A stretch of 64,000 nt of DNA from contig CM054058.1 in assembly GCA_028641055.1 (NCBI GenBank), positions 500,171,919 through 500,235,918 on the forward strand, in the 5' to 3' direction. The first letter of the stretch is position 1; every line of letters begins with the position of its first letter. The stretch is from Alopecurus myosuroides. Its lineage: Eukaryota > Streptophyta > Magnoliopsida > Poales > Poaceae. The notes below the pieces were generated by a model. That model did not search any database, was not told the DNA's origin, and saw only the letters and a program-made list of their open reading frames with translations. Shown in pieces: positions 10,358 through 20,756 of the stretch. Both the position numbers and the translations under genes were made by a program.

Positions 10358-10903
10358 CTAGTCATACTCCTGCCTAGGCCTATAGTACATGTACTCGTAG
10401 TCGTCGTAGTCGCCGCCGCCGTCGTCGTCACTATCGTCTGACGGTGCTCTGCACTCCCTCAGAGGATCACGACTCCAGGACTGGGCCTGAGGGTAGCGCA
10501 GGCGGGGGATATCGCCGGCCCTGATGTAGTCCATGACGCTCTGTAGAGTCCGGCCGGACCACCATAGCCGACGACCGGCCTCGTGAAAGTTCCCAGGAGG
10601 CAGACCGTCCTCCTCATACCTGGCGAGCGCCCTCTCACGCCGATTGATGAAGAAGGCATCCCAAGTATGCTGGTTATCGGGATACCAACTGGGATTCCTC
10701 CGCTGCTCCGGCGTGAGCTCGTGGTAGTAGTGGTTCGTGATGGCCGCCCGACGCGCCACACCTTGAGGAAGAGGAGGGACCGGCACTCCTCCAGCGCTCA
10801 GCATCCAACCGGCGGGAACGTTGTAGCCGCACGGGCAGGGGTAGTTCGAGGCGGAAAGTGCCTCCGCCTGGATGAATGTTAGAGTGGGTACGGTAGAAGC
10901 CAT
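10358..10903 (-). CDS. CACTA-borne orphan protein B (181 aa, intact)
   Basis: Single exon on the minus strand, ATG at 10903 (MASTVPTLTFIQAEALSASN), stop at 10358. I recognise no characterised domain. Visible features: a short Cys pair (YPCPCGYNVPAGW), a Pro/Gly-rich turn, a conserved central part with NHYYHELTPEQRRNPSW and FFINRRERALARYEEDG, a Trp-rich piece (RRLWWSGRTLQSVMDYI), and an acidic Asp/Tyr tail (DDSDDDGG...YYRPRQEYD). It converges on the AP2 gene with 288 bp between stops. The paralogue in element 2 (48549-49094) keeps the same position and direction relative to AP2. A TATA-like TATATATA lies at about 10958-10966 and CCGGTTGG/CCAACCGG motifs just beyond. Function unknown; a nucleic-acid or partner-binding role alongside the transposon proteins is only a guess. 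Confidence 0.75.
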   Translation of the reverse strand: MASTVPTLTFIQAEALSASNYPCPCGYNVPAGWMLSAGGVPVPPLPQGVARRAAITNHYYHELTPEQRRNPSWYPDNQHTWDAFFINRRERALARYEEDGLPPGNFHEAGRRLWWSGRTLQSVMDYIRAGDIPRLRYPQAQSWSRDPLRECRAPSDDSDDDGGGDYDDYEYMYYRPRQEYD

Positions 10904-10984
10904 GAGAGAGTGGTGAGTTTGTATGTGTTTATGCCAATGGTGTGGCAATGCATACATATATATAGCGAGAAGAAAACATCGATC

Positions 10985-11095
10985 CCTTTAGTCCCGGTTG
11001 GGGACACCAACCGGGACTAAATGGGTTAGGGTTTCATTGGGAAACGGATCATCCCTTTAGTCCCGGTTGGGGAAACCAACCGGGACTAAATGGGA
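10985..11095. promoter_or_regulatory. Two inverted CCGGTTGG/CCAACCGG motifs upstream of gene B
   Basis: TTTAGTCCCGGTTGGGGA followed by CCAACCGGGACTAAA occurs at about 10986-11024 and again at about 11053-11091. The arms are the same core found in the subterminal repeats. Element 2 keeps two diverged copies before its gene B (about 48368-48470). They may be binding sites for an element-encoded protein. Confidence 0.6.
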
Positions 11096-11364
11096 ATTAG
11101 GGTTTCGTTTGGACCAATCAGATAGAATCACATGGATCGTGTGTTTCTTTCAAGCGCTCGTGAGTCGTTGGATCCGGGTGTGTTTTTTTCGAGCTGTTGT
11201 GAGCCGTTCGATCAGGGCTACGGTGTGTTTCTTTCGAGCTGCTGTGAGCCGTTGGATGAGGTGTTTCTTAACCGTTGGATCAAAACCCTAGCTCAACACT
11301 TTTTGAGCCAGAGGACCCTATATATAGCCCAGCTTCATACACCCCGGTCAGTTCATCTCTCCGT

Positions 11365-11580
11365 CAGGTAGTGAGAAGTAATGAAGCTCGATCTTTTTCC
11401 ATTGCCCAGCGCCATATTTCTCAACACCCTTGGCTAGCTTAATCACTTCGTCCTATGTCCAGTGCTTGTCATCTTTCCTATATTGACCTCCCTGCCGAAG
11501 GCACATTCTGTAAGTATCGCCATGGCTTGGGCTCTTCCATGAAGTGGTAATTTTCGACCTGTAGAATACAAATGAAGTAT
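11365..11580 (-). pseudogene. Myb/SANT-like gene scrap
   Basis: Read on the minus strand, this stretch encodes YRKDDKHWT, a TAG stop, then DEVIKLAKGVEKYGAGQWKK, which has the spaced Trp pattern of a plant telomere-repeat-binding Myb repeat. The TAG and the lack of a complete repeat mark it as a decayed fragment, perhaps captured by the element. Short. Confidence 0.35.
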
Positions 11581-11589
11581 CGGTTGATA

Positions 11590-12340
11590 TTATGTTTCTG
11601 ATGACGATTGTGCAGATGGTTGGATGGTTTATAGGAGTTTCGTGCATTACAGATCCTAATACACCGGTTTGTAAATGCATGGTGGCTACCAGCATAAGGG
11701 AGATAGTTGATCAAGGAAGAAAAATGGTAATAGTTTTATATTTCTTATTATTACCTGGCTAGGAAGAGGAATAGTAGATGGAGGCCAATCAAGAGGATCA
11801 GCCAGTATGTTTGCCCAAATCTGAGCTTCATCCGCTGGCTTCATTGTATGCTTGGCTCAGTGAGGAGCTACCACTTGTTCAATGAATGTGCAAAACTGAG
11901 TGCAGGGCTAAAATAAGTGTTCCGTATTCATTCGACAATACACACGACAGTACATGGTAAATCTTAAATATATGTGCAGAACAGAATGCTTACCGCATCC
12001 CCCTCGGTATTCGTTTGTTTTCTCTTTTTAATAAAAGAATTTGTATTCCGGCGACACTGCTTTTAATGTAATTATTACTAATTTTAAAACAATATAAGAT
12101 ATTTATATTTAAATTAAGTGTAAATAGTGAAATAGTTAATAGTTAGAACAGTTAGAATAATTATTTAGGAAAACAGAAAACGGATTTGAATTATTTACGC
12201 AATTTCAAACAATTTTAATGTTGTAATTTTTTCGTAATTTGAAAGTATGTAGAAGTTATTCACTTACATATTTAAGATATTCAAAATTTGGCGCTAAAAC
12301 AATTGGCGCGCCGGCCCGCTGGTTCTGGCGCGGGCGACCA
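11590..12340. other. AT-rich stretch inside CACTA element 1
   Basis: No gene is supported. Around 12000-12060 the sequence resembles the 3' flank of the AP2 gene (GTTTTCT...TTTAATAAA..TTTGTATTCCGGC), so it may be an old duplicate of that flank. Confidence 0.4.
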
Positions 12341-12344
12341 GCCG

Positions 12345-12480
12345 GGCCCTTCCGTCCCGGTTGGTGCCACCAACCGGGACGAAGGGTCTTTCGTCCCGGT
12401 TGGTGGCACCAACCGGGACGGAAGGGTCTTTCGTCCCGGTTGTTGCCACCAACCGGGACGAAAGGGTCATAGGATATAAA
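12345..12480 (+). promoter_or_regulatory. Promoter of gene D: inverted CCGGTT motifs and a TATA box
   Basis: Several copies of CGTCCCGGTTGGTGGCACC paired with AACCGGGACG-type arms are followed by GATATAAAC (about 12472-12480) and then a GC-rich leader. The motif cluster is like that in the element ends and before gene B. Confidence 0.55.
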
Positions 12481-12866
12481 CACGTCCCCGCTCCTTTCAG
12501 TTCCAGACCGCGCGCAGGGACCAAATCGACGCCGCCAGGCTGCCCAATTTTTCCGTCCTCCCGCGCCGCCCCCTCGCCCCGTCGGCATCCGCGCCGCCCC
12601 CTCGCCCCGTCGGCATCCTCCTCTGTGGCGCCGCTCCCGACTCCGTCGAGCGCACCCACCCCCCCTAGCGCCCTCTCCCGTTCGCCTCGGCCGCGCGCCG
12701 CCCCTCTAGGTCCCGTCGCTGCCCCGCGCCGCCCCTCGATCCCGTCGCTGCCCCGCGCCGCCCCTCGATCCCGTCGCTGCCCCGCGCCATCCTCCACCGC
12801 CCCCCGCGCCGCCGCTGCCCCGCGCCGCCGCTGCCCCGCGCCGCCGGCCCGCCGCTGCCCCAAGAG
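12481..12866 (+). other. GC-rich untranslated first exon of gene D (inferred)
   Basis: An extremely C-rich leader-like stretch with tandem CCCCGCGCCGCC units ends at AAGAGGAG|GTAAAAGG, a splice donor. The next acceptor in keeping with it is at 14321-14322, just before the first ATG of gene D. The open frames here are a by-product of the GC content. Confidence 0.45.
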
Positions 12867-13383
12867 GAGGTAAAAGGCCTGCCTCCATCTCGCCCTAATC
12901 TGGGGCCTTTTTTGTTTTTCTTCCTTTTTTTTACTTAATTACTGTTTTTTATTATTGTTAGAATTATTAGTTTACAAATGTTAGAAATTTTAGTTTATGA
13001 ATGTTAGAAATTTTAGATTAGACTTATTTACTTTAAATTTGTTTAGAATTGATATAAAAAATTTAAGAATGTTAGAGCATGTCTAACAGACCCCCTATAT
13101 ATATGGCCCAAAACCCGTATAATAACCGCTGATATACGGGTTTGGACTATACCCGGTCATCTAGCAGACCCCGTAAATGGACCACCCCGAACGATTTTTT
13201 ACAAGTTTGGGTAGGGGGCGGCCCGTCGACCCCTACATGTGCGGGTCGGGAGGGGATATAGAGGGCCAACCCTCTAGCTCGTGCGAGCTAGGGCGCGCTG
13301 AAGATCTTTTGAGAGTATGGACAGAGTTTACTTTGTCTAGAAATAACAACAGCAATTAAAATTCAGATATGAAGAGGCATCCC

Positions 13384-13600
13384 TGATGCCCCTGTTAGAA
13401 GAGAGCAAATCAACACTAAAATGAAGAAAACAGATATTGCTGTTGTATGAATGTGTTGAAGAAGCAAAGACAGGACCAAAGGTTACCAAATTTGCTGGTA
13501 ACCTTTGGTCCCGTCTTTGCTTCTTCAACACATTCATACAGCAGCAATATCTGTTTTCTTCGTTTTAGTGTTGCTTTGCTCTCCTCTAACACGGGCATTA
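13384..13600. repeat. Hairpin 1, arms about 105 bp
   Basis: The left arm (13384-13487) and right arm (about 13496-13600) are nearly perfect reverse complements around GGTAACCTTTGG. The right arm is followed directly by CTG|GTGAGT, a splice donor, so it looks like an exon of the same captured gene as hairpin 2. Confidence 0.75.
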
Positions 13601-13602
13601 GT

Positions 13603-14097
13603 CTGGTGAGTTACTAAAAAATCTTCTTTTTTGGGGTTTCCTCAAGTTTGTCCGAGTATTTTCACTGCCTCATTCTCTTTTGTTTTTCGCCTGTTCCTGC
13701 CTGCTATACAGGTCATACCAGAGTGGTTTCTGAACTATTTTGGAGGAAAGATACCAGGAACTGTCAAATTACAAGCCCCTAATGGTATTGCATTTGATGT
13801 TGGAGAGTTATGGAGAACATGAACAGAATAATCCTCAAGTATGGGTTCCGCCCACCCATACTTGAGGATTGTTCTGTTCATGTTCTCCATAACTCCAACA
13901 TCAAATGCAATACCATTAGGGGCTTGTAATTTGACAGTTCCTGGTATCTTTCCTCCAAAATAGTTCAGAAACCACTCTGGTATGACCTGTAGCACGCAGG
14001 AACAGGTGAAAAACAAAAGAGAATGAGGCAGTGAAAATACTCGGACAAACTTGAGGAAACCCCAAAAAAGAAGATTTTATAGTAACTCACCAGGCTA
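13603..14097. repeat. Hairpin 2, arms about 245 bp, made of a captured B3-domain exon and intron
   Basis: The left arm contains a donor (GTGAGT, about 13606), an intron, an acceptor (CTATACAG, about 13711) and an exon translating to VIPEWFLNYFGGKIPGTVKL then QAPNGIAFDVG and NRTILKYGW. These are signature segments of the plant B3 DNA-binding domain (REM type). The right arm repeats all of this in reverse. Arms meet near 13850 around TATGGGTTCCGCCCACCCATA. Transcribed as part of the gene D intron, it would fold into a long double-stranded RNA. Confidence 0.8.
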
Positions 14098-14323
14098 TGC
14101 ATGAAAATGTCCAAAACCCTGTACACGCGTTTTAGGGGGCGAAAACATAAGGGGTCTGTTAGACATGCTCTTAGGGGGCGAAAACATATAAGGGGTCCGT
14201 TAGACATGCTCTTAGAAATTTAAGAATGCTAGAAATGTTATCGTATGTTTAAATATTATTATGCATGCATGTGCAATTTTAATGAATTGGATCTGAAATA
14301 TATACTTACTCTTTTTGTATAGT

Positions 14324-17300
14324 ATGGAGCCAAGAGACGAAGATGCCGAAAATATGATCGAGGGTTTAATCCGCGGGCCCGACGTAGAGCCCGATGTGAG
14401 CCAGTGGATGAACGACTCCGGTGAGGGAGATCCGGTGCTCACCCAGGGAGACGACTCCGATGAGGGAGAAGCCGACGGCTCCGATATGGGAGCAGCCGAC
14501 GGCTCCGGTGGAACCATACAAATTACAAACACCGGCTCCGAGGTGCATATATATATATGTTAATTAATGAAGCATCCGTTGTCTATATACATGTATTAAC
14601 AGTCTTTATATTTTTAGCCATCCGGTTCAAATATATCAACCGGAAAAAAGACTAAACGAGGCGCAACAAAGAAGTTGAAAGATACAGAAAGATACAGGAT
14701 CGACACGATCACAGCAGACGGCGCACCCGAGCTTCCCGCTGATGTTGCCCAAAAATTTGTGAAGCAATGCGGAGTGCTAGTTAGAGATCACATCCCGATC
14801 ACTGTTAATGAGTGGAATGAGCCAAAAGATCCACGGAAACAAGGAATTTCATATGTCGGCAAAATAGCCAAAGATCATCTTTTCTCAAAGATTTTGGCTA
14901 ATTTCAACTTACCCGTGCCGGAGGTGGACGAGAATGAAGCGGATGTGACTGAGGCCGATGTTACTAGAATGAAACATGAGATACGGGAAAAGGTCAAAGC
15001 GTGGACCCTGAAAAAGATGGCCGAGCAATTCAAAAACTGGAAGAAAAGATTGAACCTTGATTATGTTAAGAAGAACAAGACTCCTGATTTCACTCAAGGG
15101 TATGAGAAAATAAAACCCGTATGGGCAGACTTCGTGAAGTACAAGCTGGCAGAGAATGAACTGGAAAGGACGAAAACAAATGAGAAAAACGCCGGCAAAA
15201 AGGTATATCACCATGTTATGGGGCAAGGTGGCTACAAGGGTTCTAGTCCCAAGTGGGAGACATGGGAGAACAACCTGATTCAGCAGGGGATCACTCCCGA
15301 GCCGTTCTTGTGGGTCGAGCGGACAAGGTCATGGTTCTACGGGCATGGGGGCAGGTTGGACGCCGAAGGAAAAGCAATATATAACCTAAGGCATAAAAAG
15401 AGTCATCCTCTACCCATAGAGAAGCTGAGAGACGCAATAAAGGACGTTAAAGATGGGAAGTTCGTGCCAGATAGAGAGAACGACGAGCTCACACGAGCCC
15501 TAGGGAATAAGGAACACGGAGGGCGTACACGAGGCACAAAAGGCACTCCTCCGTGGAGTGTTGCGTTCGACTCCACCAAAAAGTTATACCCAGATAGAAG
15601 CCGTCAACGTAAAAAGGACAAGGAGGCAGCTGAAGCAGAGAATCAGGCAAGCTGGAGGCGTCAACTTGAAGAAATGGTAAAGCTGACACAGGATGTAGCA
15701 AAGAAGCAGCAAGACCAAATTAACACACTTAGCCAGCAGATAGTGTCTACCGGCGCATCAGTACACATGCTAGAAGTTGAAGCTGAGGCTCCCGACGCCG
15801 CACATTCTCATCGCAAAATCAGCGTTGCGTCCATGCAGCTACCGGATGATGATGCACCACCGATGATTTACCCGGTGGACGAGATCACGGAAATGACATC
15901 CTGTGAGGTCCACGTGAAGGTCGTCAATATAACCATCAAGGCGGCGGCCGGATATGTCTTACCGATTGGCAACGAACCAACTCACCATTGTCTCCCGGTT
16001 CCACGGGGCTACGCTGTTGTTGGGGTCGATGAAGTTGCCAACGGATTCGAGCGGGTAAAGCTTGATTTTCCTGAAGGTGAAGACGAAGAGTTGACTGAAC
16101 TCGGAGAAGCCAAGAACTCGACCGTTCTATGGCTAAAGGAATGCATTGTGCTCACAAATCAGACGGCAAAGCCATCGAATTCTCGCATTTCTCCAGCGCA
16201 AAAGTCTCCAGCGCGGTCGTCTTCGCAACGCATGCCGTCTCCGGCGCGGTCGCCTACGCCGTGCACGTCTCCAGCGCGGTCGCCTACGCCGCCGCGTCAG
16301 CCCTCTCCGCCCACTAAGTTTCTGCCGAAACGTAAAAAATCACCGAAACGTCAACGGTCACCCCTCCCGAAGGTACCAAAAGAGGTACCCAAGTTACCTT
16401 ACGACTATACTCCCGAGGAAACCCAGAAAATCGCAAAGGACGAATACGATGCGTGGAAATCAAAGCGGAAGGAGAAGCAAAAGCCAGATTTCCCTGAGAC
16501 CGAAGAAGAGATAGAACGAGCTTGGAAAATGGTGAAGACTCTTCATCAACCCGAGCCGAGTCTGTCATCTGACTATGACCGCTCTATTCTGAAGTCACAC
16601 CAGGAAATGGTGCGGTCAACGAAGAGTAGTAGCGCAAGCGGGAAAAAGGGGAAATCAGTTGCTCAACTCGGAGAGCAGAAAAAACAATCCACGTCCCCGC
16701 TCAAAGTGATTTCCAATACCCAGGTGGGGCCGAGCACTAATATTGCTGATGAGGATATTGATCCGGAGTTTATAACACTGTACGCAGACAAGGCAGCTGA
16801 TGCGGGTTTGTCCATTGCTGAGTATATGCAAACAGTGAACTACTTCCCCGCAGCTGAATGTGCGTACAAATACGAGTCCGGGCAGCCTCTTGTCAAACCC
16901 GAGGAGATAAAGAATCTACCAACGAAAATGCGAAGAGTGCATAATTGGTATATGCAAGCCGCTAATGAATCTGAGGACTGGCTATGTCTCAGCGTTAAGG
17001 ACGAGCACTATGGAACTGGAAATGGAATTGTTATGATTCAATTTGAGGAATTGTTTCAGTTATACCAGCAGCAGGCCCTCGACAAATCTATCCTTAGTGC
17101 CTATTGTCTGTAAGCACTTATTTCTCTAGCTCACCTCATTCAATTGCATATATATTCATATATATATATATATAGTACACTCATATATTATAATTGCAGA
17201 ATGAAGATTCTCGAATGCAAAAGAGATGGAATCTATAATATTGGGTTCATTGATCCAAATATTATTTATGAATAGATTCTTCGGCAATCTCCCAAGGATA

Positions 17301-18153
17301 CAGAAAATAATATTCTGAGGGCAATAATATTTAACCAACACCGATGGGAAATACTATTTCCTTACAACTTCAAGTAAGTGTGTTACTCTGTTGTAAACAT
17401 TCTGTTTTCCTTACTCGATGTTCATTGTATAATTGATGAGTTCTGCGTGCGCAGCTTCCACTATATTCTGCTAATCTTCCAAATTGACAAAGGAAAAGTA
17501 ATTGTAATGGACTCAAAACGTAAACCCCTCTCAATGTGGGCTGACATGCAGGAAATGATCCAGCGGTAATTTCAATCTTTATTAATTTCAGTATTTATAT
17601 ATTGCAATATATCGACTACTTTGTTTCATTTTCGGATATCAAGTAATTACTAACTCTTTTTATTCTTTTTCTTTCTCGGGTAGGGTTTGGAAGAGGTTCA
17701 TAAGGAAGTCTCCCGGTGAATGGGAAAAACAACTTACATTTGATGTTGTGCAAGTAAGTACTATCTAGATCCGTGCCCATCTCCATTATCATGCCTGGTT
17801 GATTATTATTTTGATTGAAACAATCTTCTCGTATAGTGCTTGCAACAAGGAGACGGGAATAACTTGTGTGGATACTACGTTTGCGAGTTCATTCGTTAGA
17901 CCACATCTCCCAAGGGCAGAAATTTAAAACAACTTCATGTACGTTAATCGTCAATTCTTCTTATTACTATCTATTTTAGTTACTTAGCTTCATATATTTT
18001 AGTGACCACTCTTCTTTATATTAGATCGAACGGCTTCGGGACGGTCTTCTACCTAGGGACCGCATACGAGCAATTCAGGAGGAAATTGCGGGCTTCTTAG
18101 ATGCAGAGGTCATAAACGTACATGGAGAGTACCATGCCTCCGGTTGGAACTAA
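14324..18153 (+). pseudogene. Gene D of CACTA 1: En/Spm (Transposase_24-like) protein with Ulp1 cysteine-protease C-terminus
   Basis: Seven coding exons fit GT-AG rules: 14324-14542, 14618-17109, 17200-17373, 17455-17565, 17684-17753, 17837-17938 and 18025-18153. The long exon has an En/Spm-type plant transposase part (VYHHVMGQGGYKGSSPKW, RTRSWFYGHGG; about 15000-15560), a coiled coil, a compact domain (about 15890-16150) and Ser-Pro-Ala-Arg repeats (16185-16315). The last five exons form a Ulp1/SENP-type cysteine protease: FHYILLIF holds the His, VMDSKRK the Asp and GNNLCGYYVCEF the Cys. Two stops break this domain: TAG 17273-17275 and TAG 17897-17899. At the second, element 2 has CAG. So the protease half is lost here while the N-terminal DNA-binding-like half could still be made. 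In En/Spm elements a partner of TNP2 binds the subterminal repeats; this gene is the likely equivalent. Confidence 0.8.
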
Positions 18154-18409
18154 GTTTGATTTTGTAATACACTCCATCGGTCATGTAATATGATCGATAT
18201 ACTTTGCTTCTGTAATATAAGTGTTTCTTATTCTGCTTTATATACTTATTCACTCGTGCGATCCGGGGGCTCGGTGGAGGGTACTCTTCTCGAGGTCCGG
18301 GGAGGGGCCGCCAGGAGGTCTCGGGGACCAAAAAAACGGAAATTGTAAAGCCCTGCCGCGGCAGAGAAAAGGGCAAAAGCCCTGCCGCGGCAGAAAGGGC
18401 ATGCATCCC

Positions 18410-18609
18410 GGGTCGTATTCAGAACCGGGACTAATAGCCCTGGCCAGGTTCCAGCGCTCGGGCCACGTGGTCAGCCCCATTTGTCCCGGGTCCTGCCACA
18501 ACCGGGACCAATGGGGAGGGGTATTTGTCCCGGATGCCCCGTCCCGGTTGCACAACCGGGACAAAAGGGGGCCTACGAACCGGGACTAAAGCCCATGTTT
18601 CCACTAGTG
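18410..18609. repeat. Right subterminal repeats and terminus of CACTA 1
   Basis: Units of CCCGGGTC, AACCGGGAC and CCCGGTTG up to GTTTCCACTAGTG. The terminus lies at 18609, and the sequence from 18610 on is provirus (TAATCTTGCTCC, as at 20309). Confidence 0.8.
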
Positions 18610-19008
18610 TAATCTTGCTCCTATCTTCTTCATCTCAATAATGTGCCTATCTCATAGCTCCATATTGTGCCTATGTCATAGACTTTATAGGCTTCCTTTG
18701 TAGCTTGTAGTATTCCTTTATAGCTTCATGATCACATGTTTGGAATCTCCTTTTATGTGCATGCTTGGCTGGCTGCACACACTTATCTCCAACATGTTGA
18801 TCTTGTCGTCCCACTTCAATAATGTATCTTGGACCAACTTTTCTTAATTAAGATAGGGTGGCCTTCTCTTCTCGACAAATTGGCTTCTCCATACTTAGGA
18901 AAAACTGTATCAAAGGAGATGATGCATGGCTGCCTATAGGCATGCCAATGGATAAATGTCGCTGCGTATATATATACGCGCACATGATGATTTATATATA
19001 TATATATA

Positions 19009-19377
19009 GGGAAAATGATTCCTACTCCCGGGTGTAGCTACACCCCCGTTTCATATACTGCCGTACGGAGGTATGTGTCATACTTTTTCGGTATGAGTAT
19101 GTTCATATACTATATCTAAGATACTTCAAAACAAGTTTCGTGAAAATTATAAAATTGAGCATATAATTTGCACTATATATTCAAAATACCGGTATATATG
19201 TACGTATAAAGGAGTACGTAGAAAAATTACACATACTACACAAAAAGTAGTATATATACTGCCGAGATAGTAATACTGCATACTACCTGTACATACTCTT
19301 CGGTATGATAGATACTACGTACATCGTACTAAACACATGTGGGTGTAGCTACACCCGGGAGTAGCCTGAATTTGTCC
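19009..19377. mobile_element. MITE (369 bp) in the viral TA tract
   Basis: Inverted ends with the core CTACTCCCGGGTGTAGC / GCTACACCCGGGAGTAG, flanked by TA repeats on both sides. Relatives lie at 29316-30204. It has no coding capacity. Because it interrupts the viral tract it is younger than that viral segment. Confidence 0.7.
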
Positions 19378-19408
19378 TATATATATATATCCTCCGCGCC
19401 CGAATTAT

Positions 19409-19446
<38 letters not shown>

Positions 19447-19500
19447 ATATGCTGGTACAATATTCCTTCTTGGTAAATATTCTGGGATTCTCGCACGGGT

Positions 19501-20138
19501 ATTATAACAGAAATAAATATTACAAAATATACATCGATATGTTTATGATTTCATATAGTTAAGTTAATATATCAAATATATATAAAGCTGATTTTAATTT
19601 TAAAACGTGGATTATTATAATATTATCGCTTACGTAATATCTTTTGCAGGATCTTTAGAGGCTGGCGAGGCCAACGAGCTACCGACGGTGTTCGCAGTGG
19701 TGTAAAAGTCCTACTCAGTACTCACCGTATGTCTAATTATATTGCTTCAGGAGTAGCTAAGTTTATTTCTATTGATGTTTTTAAACAGGTTTATATGGGG
19801 CGTTTTACTTATCGTCTTCCCAGGCAGTTGCACCCAGAGTGAACACTTCTCTACGGATACAAGGTTCTCGTTTACGCGCCAAACGGCTCAACAGAGAACT
19901 ACACGCAGAGGTTTCTCCTATAGGATCCCTAGCATAAGAACCCAACCCATATAAACATGCTTAAAAATACCAAGAGAAAGACATAACTACTTCATTTCCA
20001 CAATATAAATTCCATACAACTTTCCCTTTCGGGAACCCCCGAAGGGTTTACACAGGGACGGTGGAAATTATCTTACAGCTGGCTGCACTCGTACAGCTCC
20101 TTATTTCAGTGGATTTTATTACAGTGGAGGGAAGGTGG

Positions 20139-20169
<31 letters not shown>

Positions 20170-20700
20170 GAGCAGCGAGTTTGTTGGCTGAGTCGCACTG
20201 GCTCTCTGCTCTGCTGGTGGATGAATGCTTGTGTGTGTTGCTTCGCTGCGGGAGTCTTCTTTTATAGCCGGGAGATCAGCCTTCACGAGAGCATACCTTG
20301 CTAATCTTGCTCCTATCTTATTCATCTAAATAATGTGCCTATCTCATAGGTCCATAATGTGCCTATATCATAGCTCCATAATGTGCCGATGTCATAGACT
20401 TTATAGGCTTCCTTTGTAGCTTGTAGTATTCCTTTATAGCTTCATGATCACATGTTTGGAATCTTCTTTTATGTGGATGCTTGTCTGGCTGCACACACTT
20501 ATCTCCAACATGTTGATCTTGTCGTCCCATTTCAATAATGTATCTTGGACCAACTTTTCTTAATTAAGATAGGGTGGCCTTCTCTTCTCGACAAATTGGC
20601 TTCTCCATGCTTAGAAAAAACTGCATCAAAGGAGATGATGCATGGCTGCCTATAGGCATGCCAATGGATAAATGTCGTTGCGTATATATATACGCGCACA
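19501..20700 (-). promoter_or_regulatory. Viral intergenic region, copy 1: promoter and leader
   Basis: On the minus strand a TATA box (TATAAAA, 20260-20266) is followed about 140 bp later by AATAAA (20115-20120) in a leader with an ACT/AGT triplet run (20140-20170). Having the poly(A) signal shortly after the transcription start is the pararetrovirus arrangement that yields terminally redundant pregenomic RNA. The leader stops at about 19500, short of the primer site, where it is joined to another part of the intergenic region. The same region recurs at 27737-28916. Confidence 0.65.
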
Positions 20701-20705
20701 TGATG

Positions 20706-20707
<2 letters not shown>

Positions 20708-20755
<48 letters not shown>
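20708..20755. repeat. TA dinucleotide tract in the viral intergenic region
   Basis: About 23 TA units, followed by CCTGCGCGCCCGAATTATTG. A second tract at about 19414-19444 and a short one at 28913-28922 mark homologous places in the other partial copies. Confidence 0.9.

Positions 20756-20756
<1 letters not shown>

Larger units (their letters stand above)
13075..14211. mobile_element. PIF/Harbinger-type element carrying inverted B3-gene fragments
   Basis: It begins GAGCATGTCTAACAGACCCC and ends with the reverse complement, GGGGTCYGTTAGACATGCTC, and is flanked by TTA (13072-13074 and 14212-14214), the 3-bp target duplication of this superfamily. The last 41 bp are duplicated in tandem (ends at 14170 and at 14211), each closed by a TTA. 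There is no transposase. The interior is two adjacent hairpins (13384-13600 and 13603-14097). It sits in the first intron of gene D. Confidence 0.8.
9176..18609 (+). mobile_element. CACTA (En/Spm) element 1, left end lost or outside, non-autonomous, with AP2/B/D cargo
   Basis: The right end is CACTAGTG at 18602-18609, which read inward gives CACTAGTGGAAAC, the same terminus as element 2 at 44575. Both flanks carry CCGGTT/AACCGGGAC subterminal repeats (9180-9285 and about 18410-18590). The left terminus is not visible because a Gypsy LTR lies in the subterminal region. No TNP2-type transposase is present: the AP2 gene follows the left subterminal repeats directly, whereas element 2 has a 3.3-kb transposase at that place. 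Order of genes: AP2 gene (+), gene B (-), Myb-like scrap (-), promoter and leader of gene D, Harbinger insertion in the D intron, gene D (+). Confidence 0.85.

Noticed and set aside
12294..12873. Pro/Arg/Ala-rich reading frames on both strands
   Set aside because: GC-rich leader of gene D; frames overlap on both strands and have no domain; a splice donor at its end supports an untranslated exon.
13735..14016. Functional B3-domain gene
   Set aside because: Only one exon and part of an intron are present, in inverted duplicate between transposon ends.
19772..19954. Small frame repeated at 28008-28190 as a viral gene
   Set aside because: It is on the strand opposite to the viral genes and lies in the leader; similarity between copies is due to the duplicated intergenic region.
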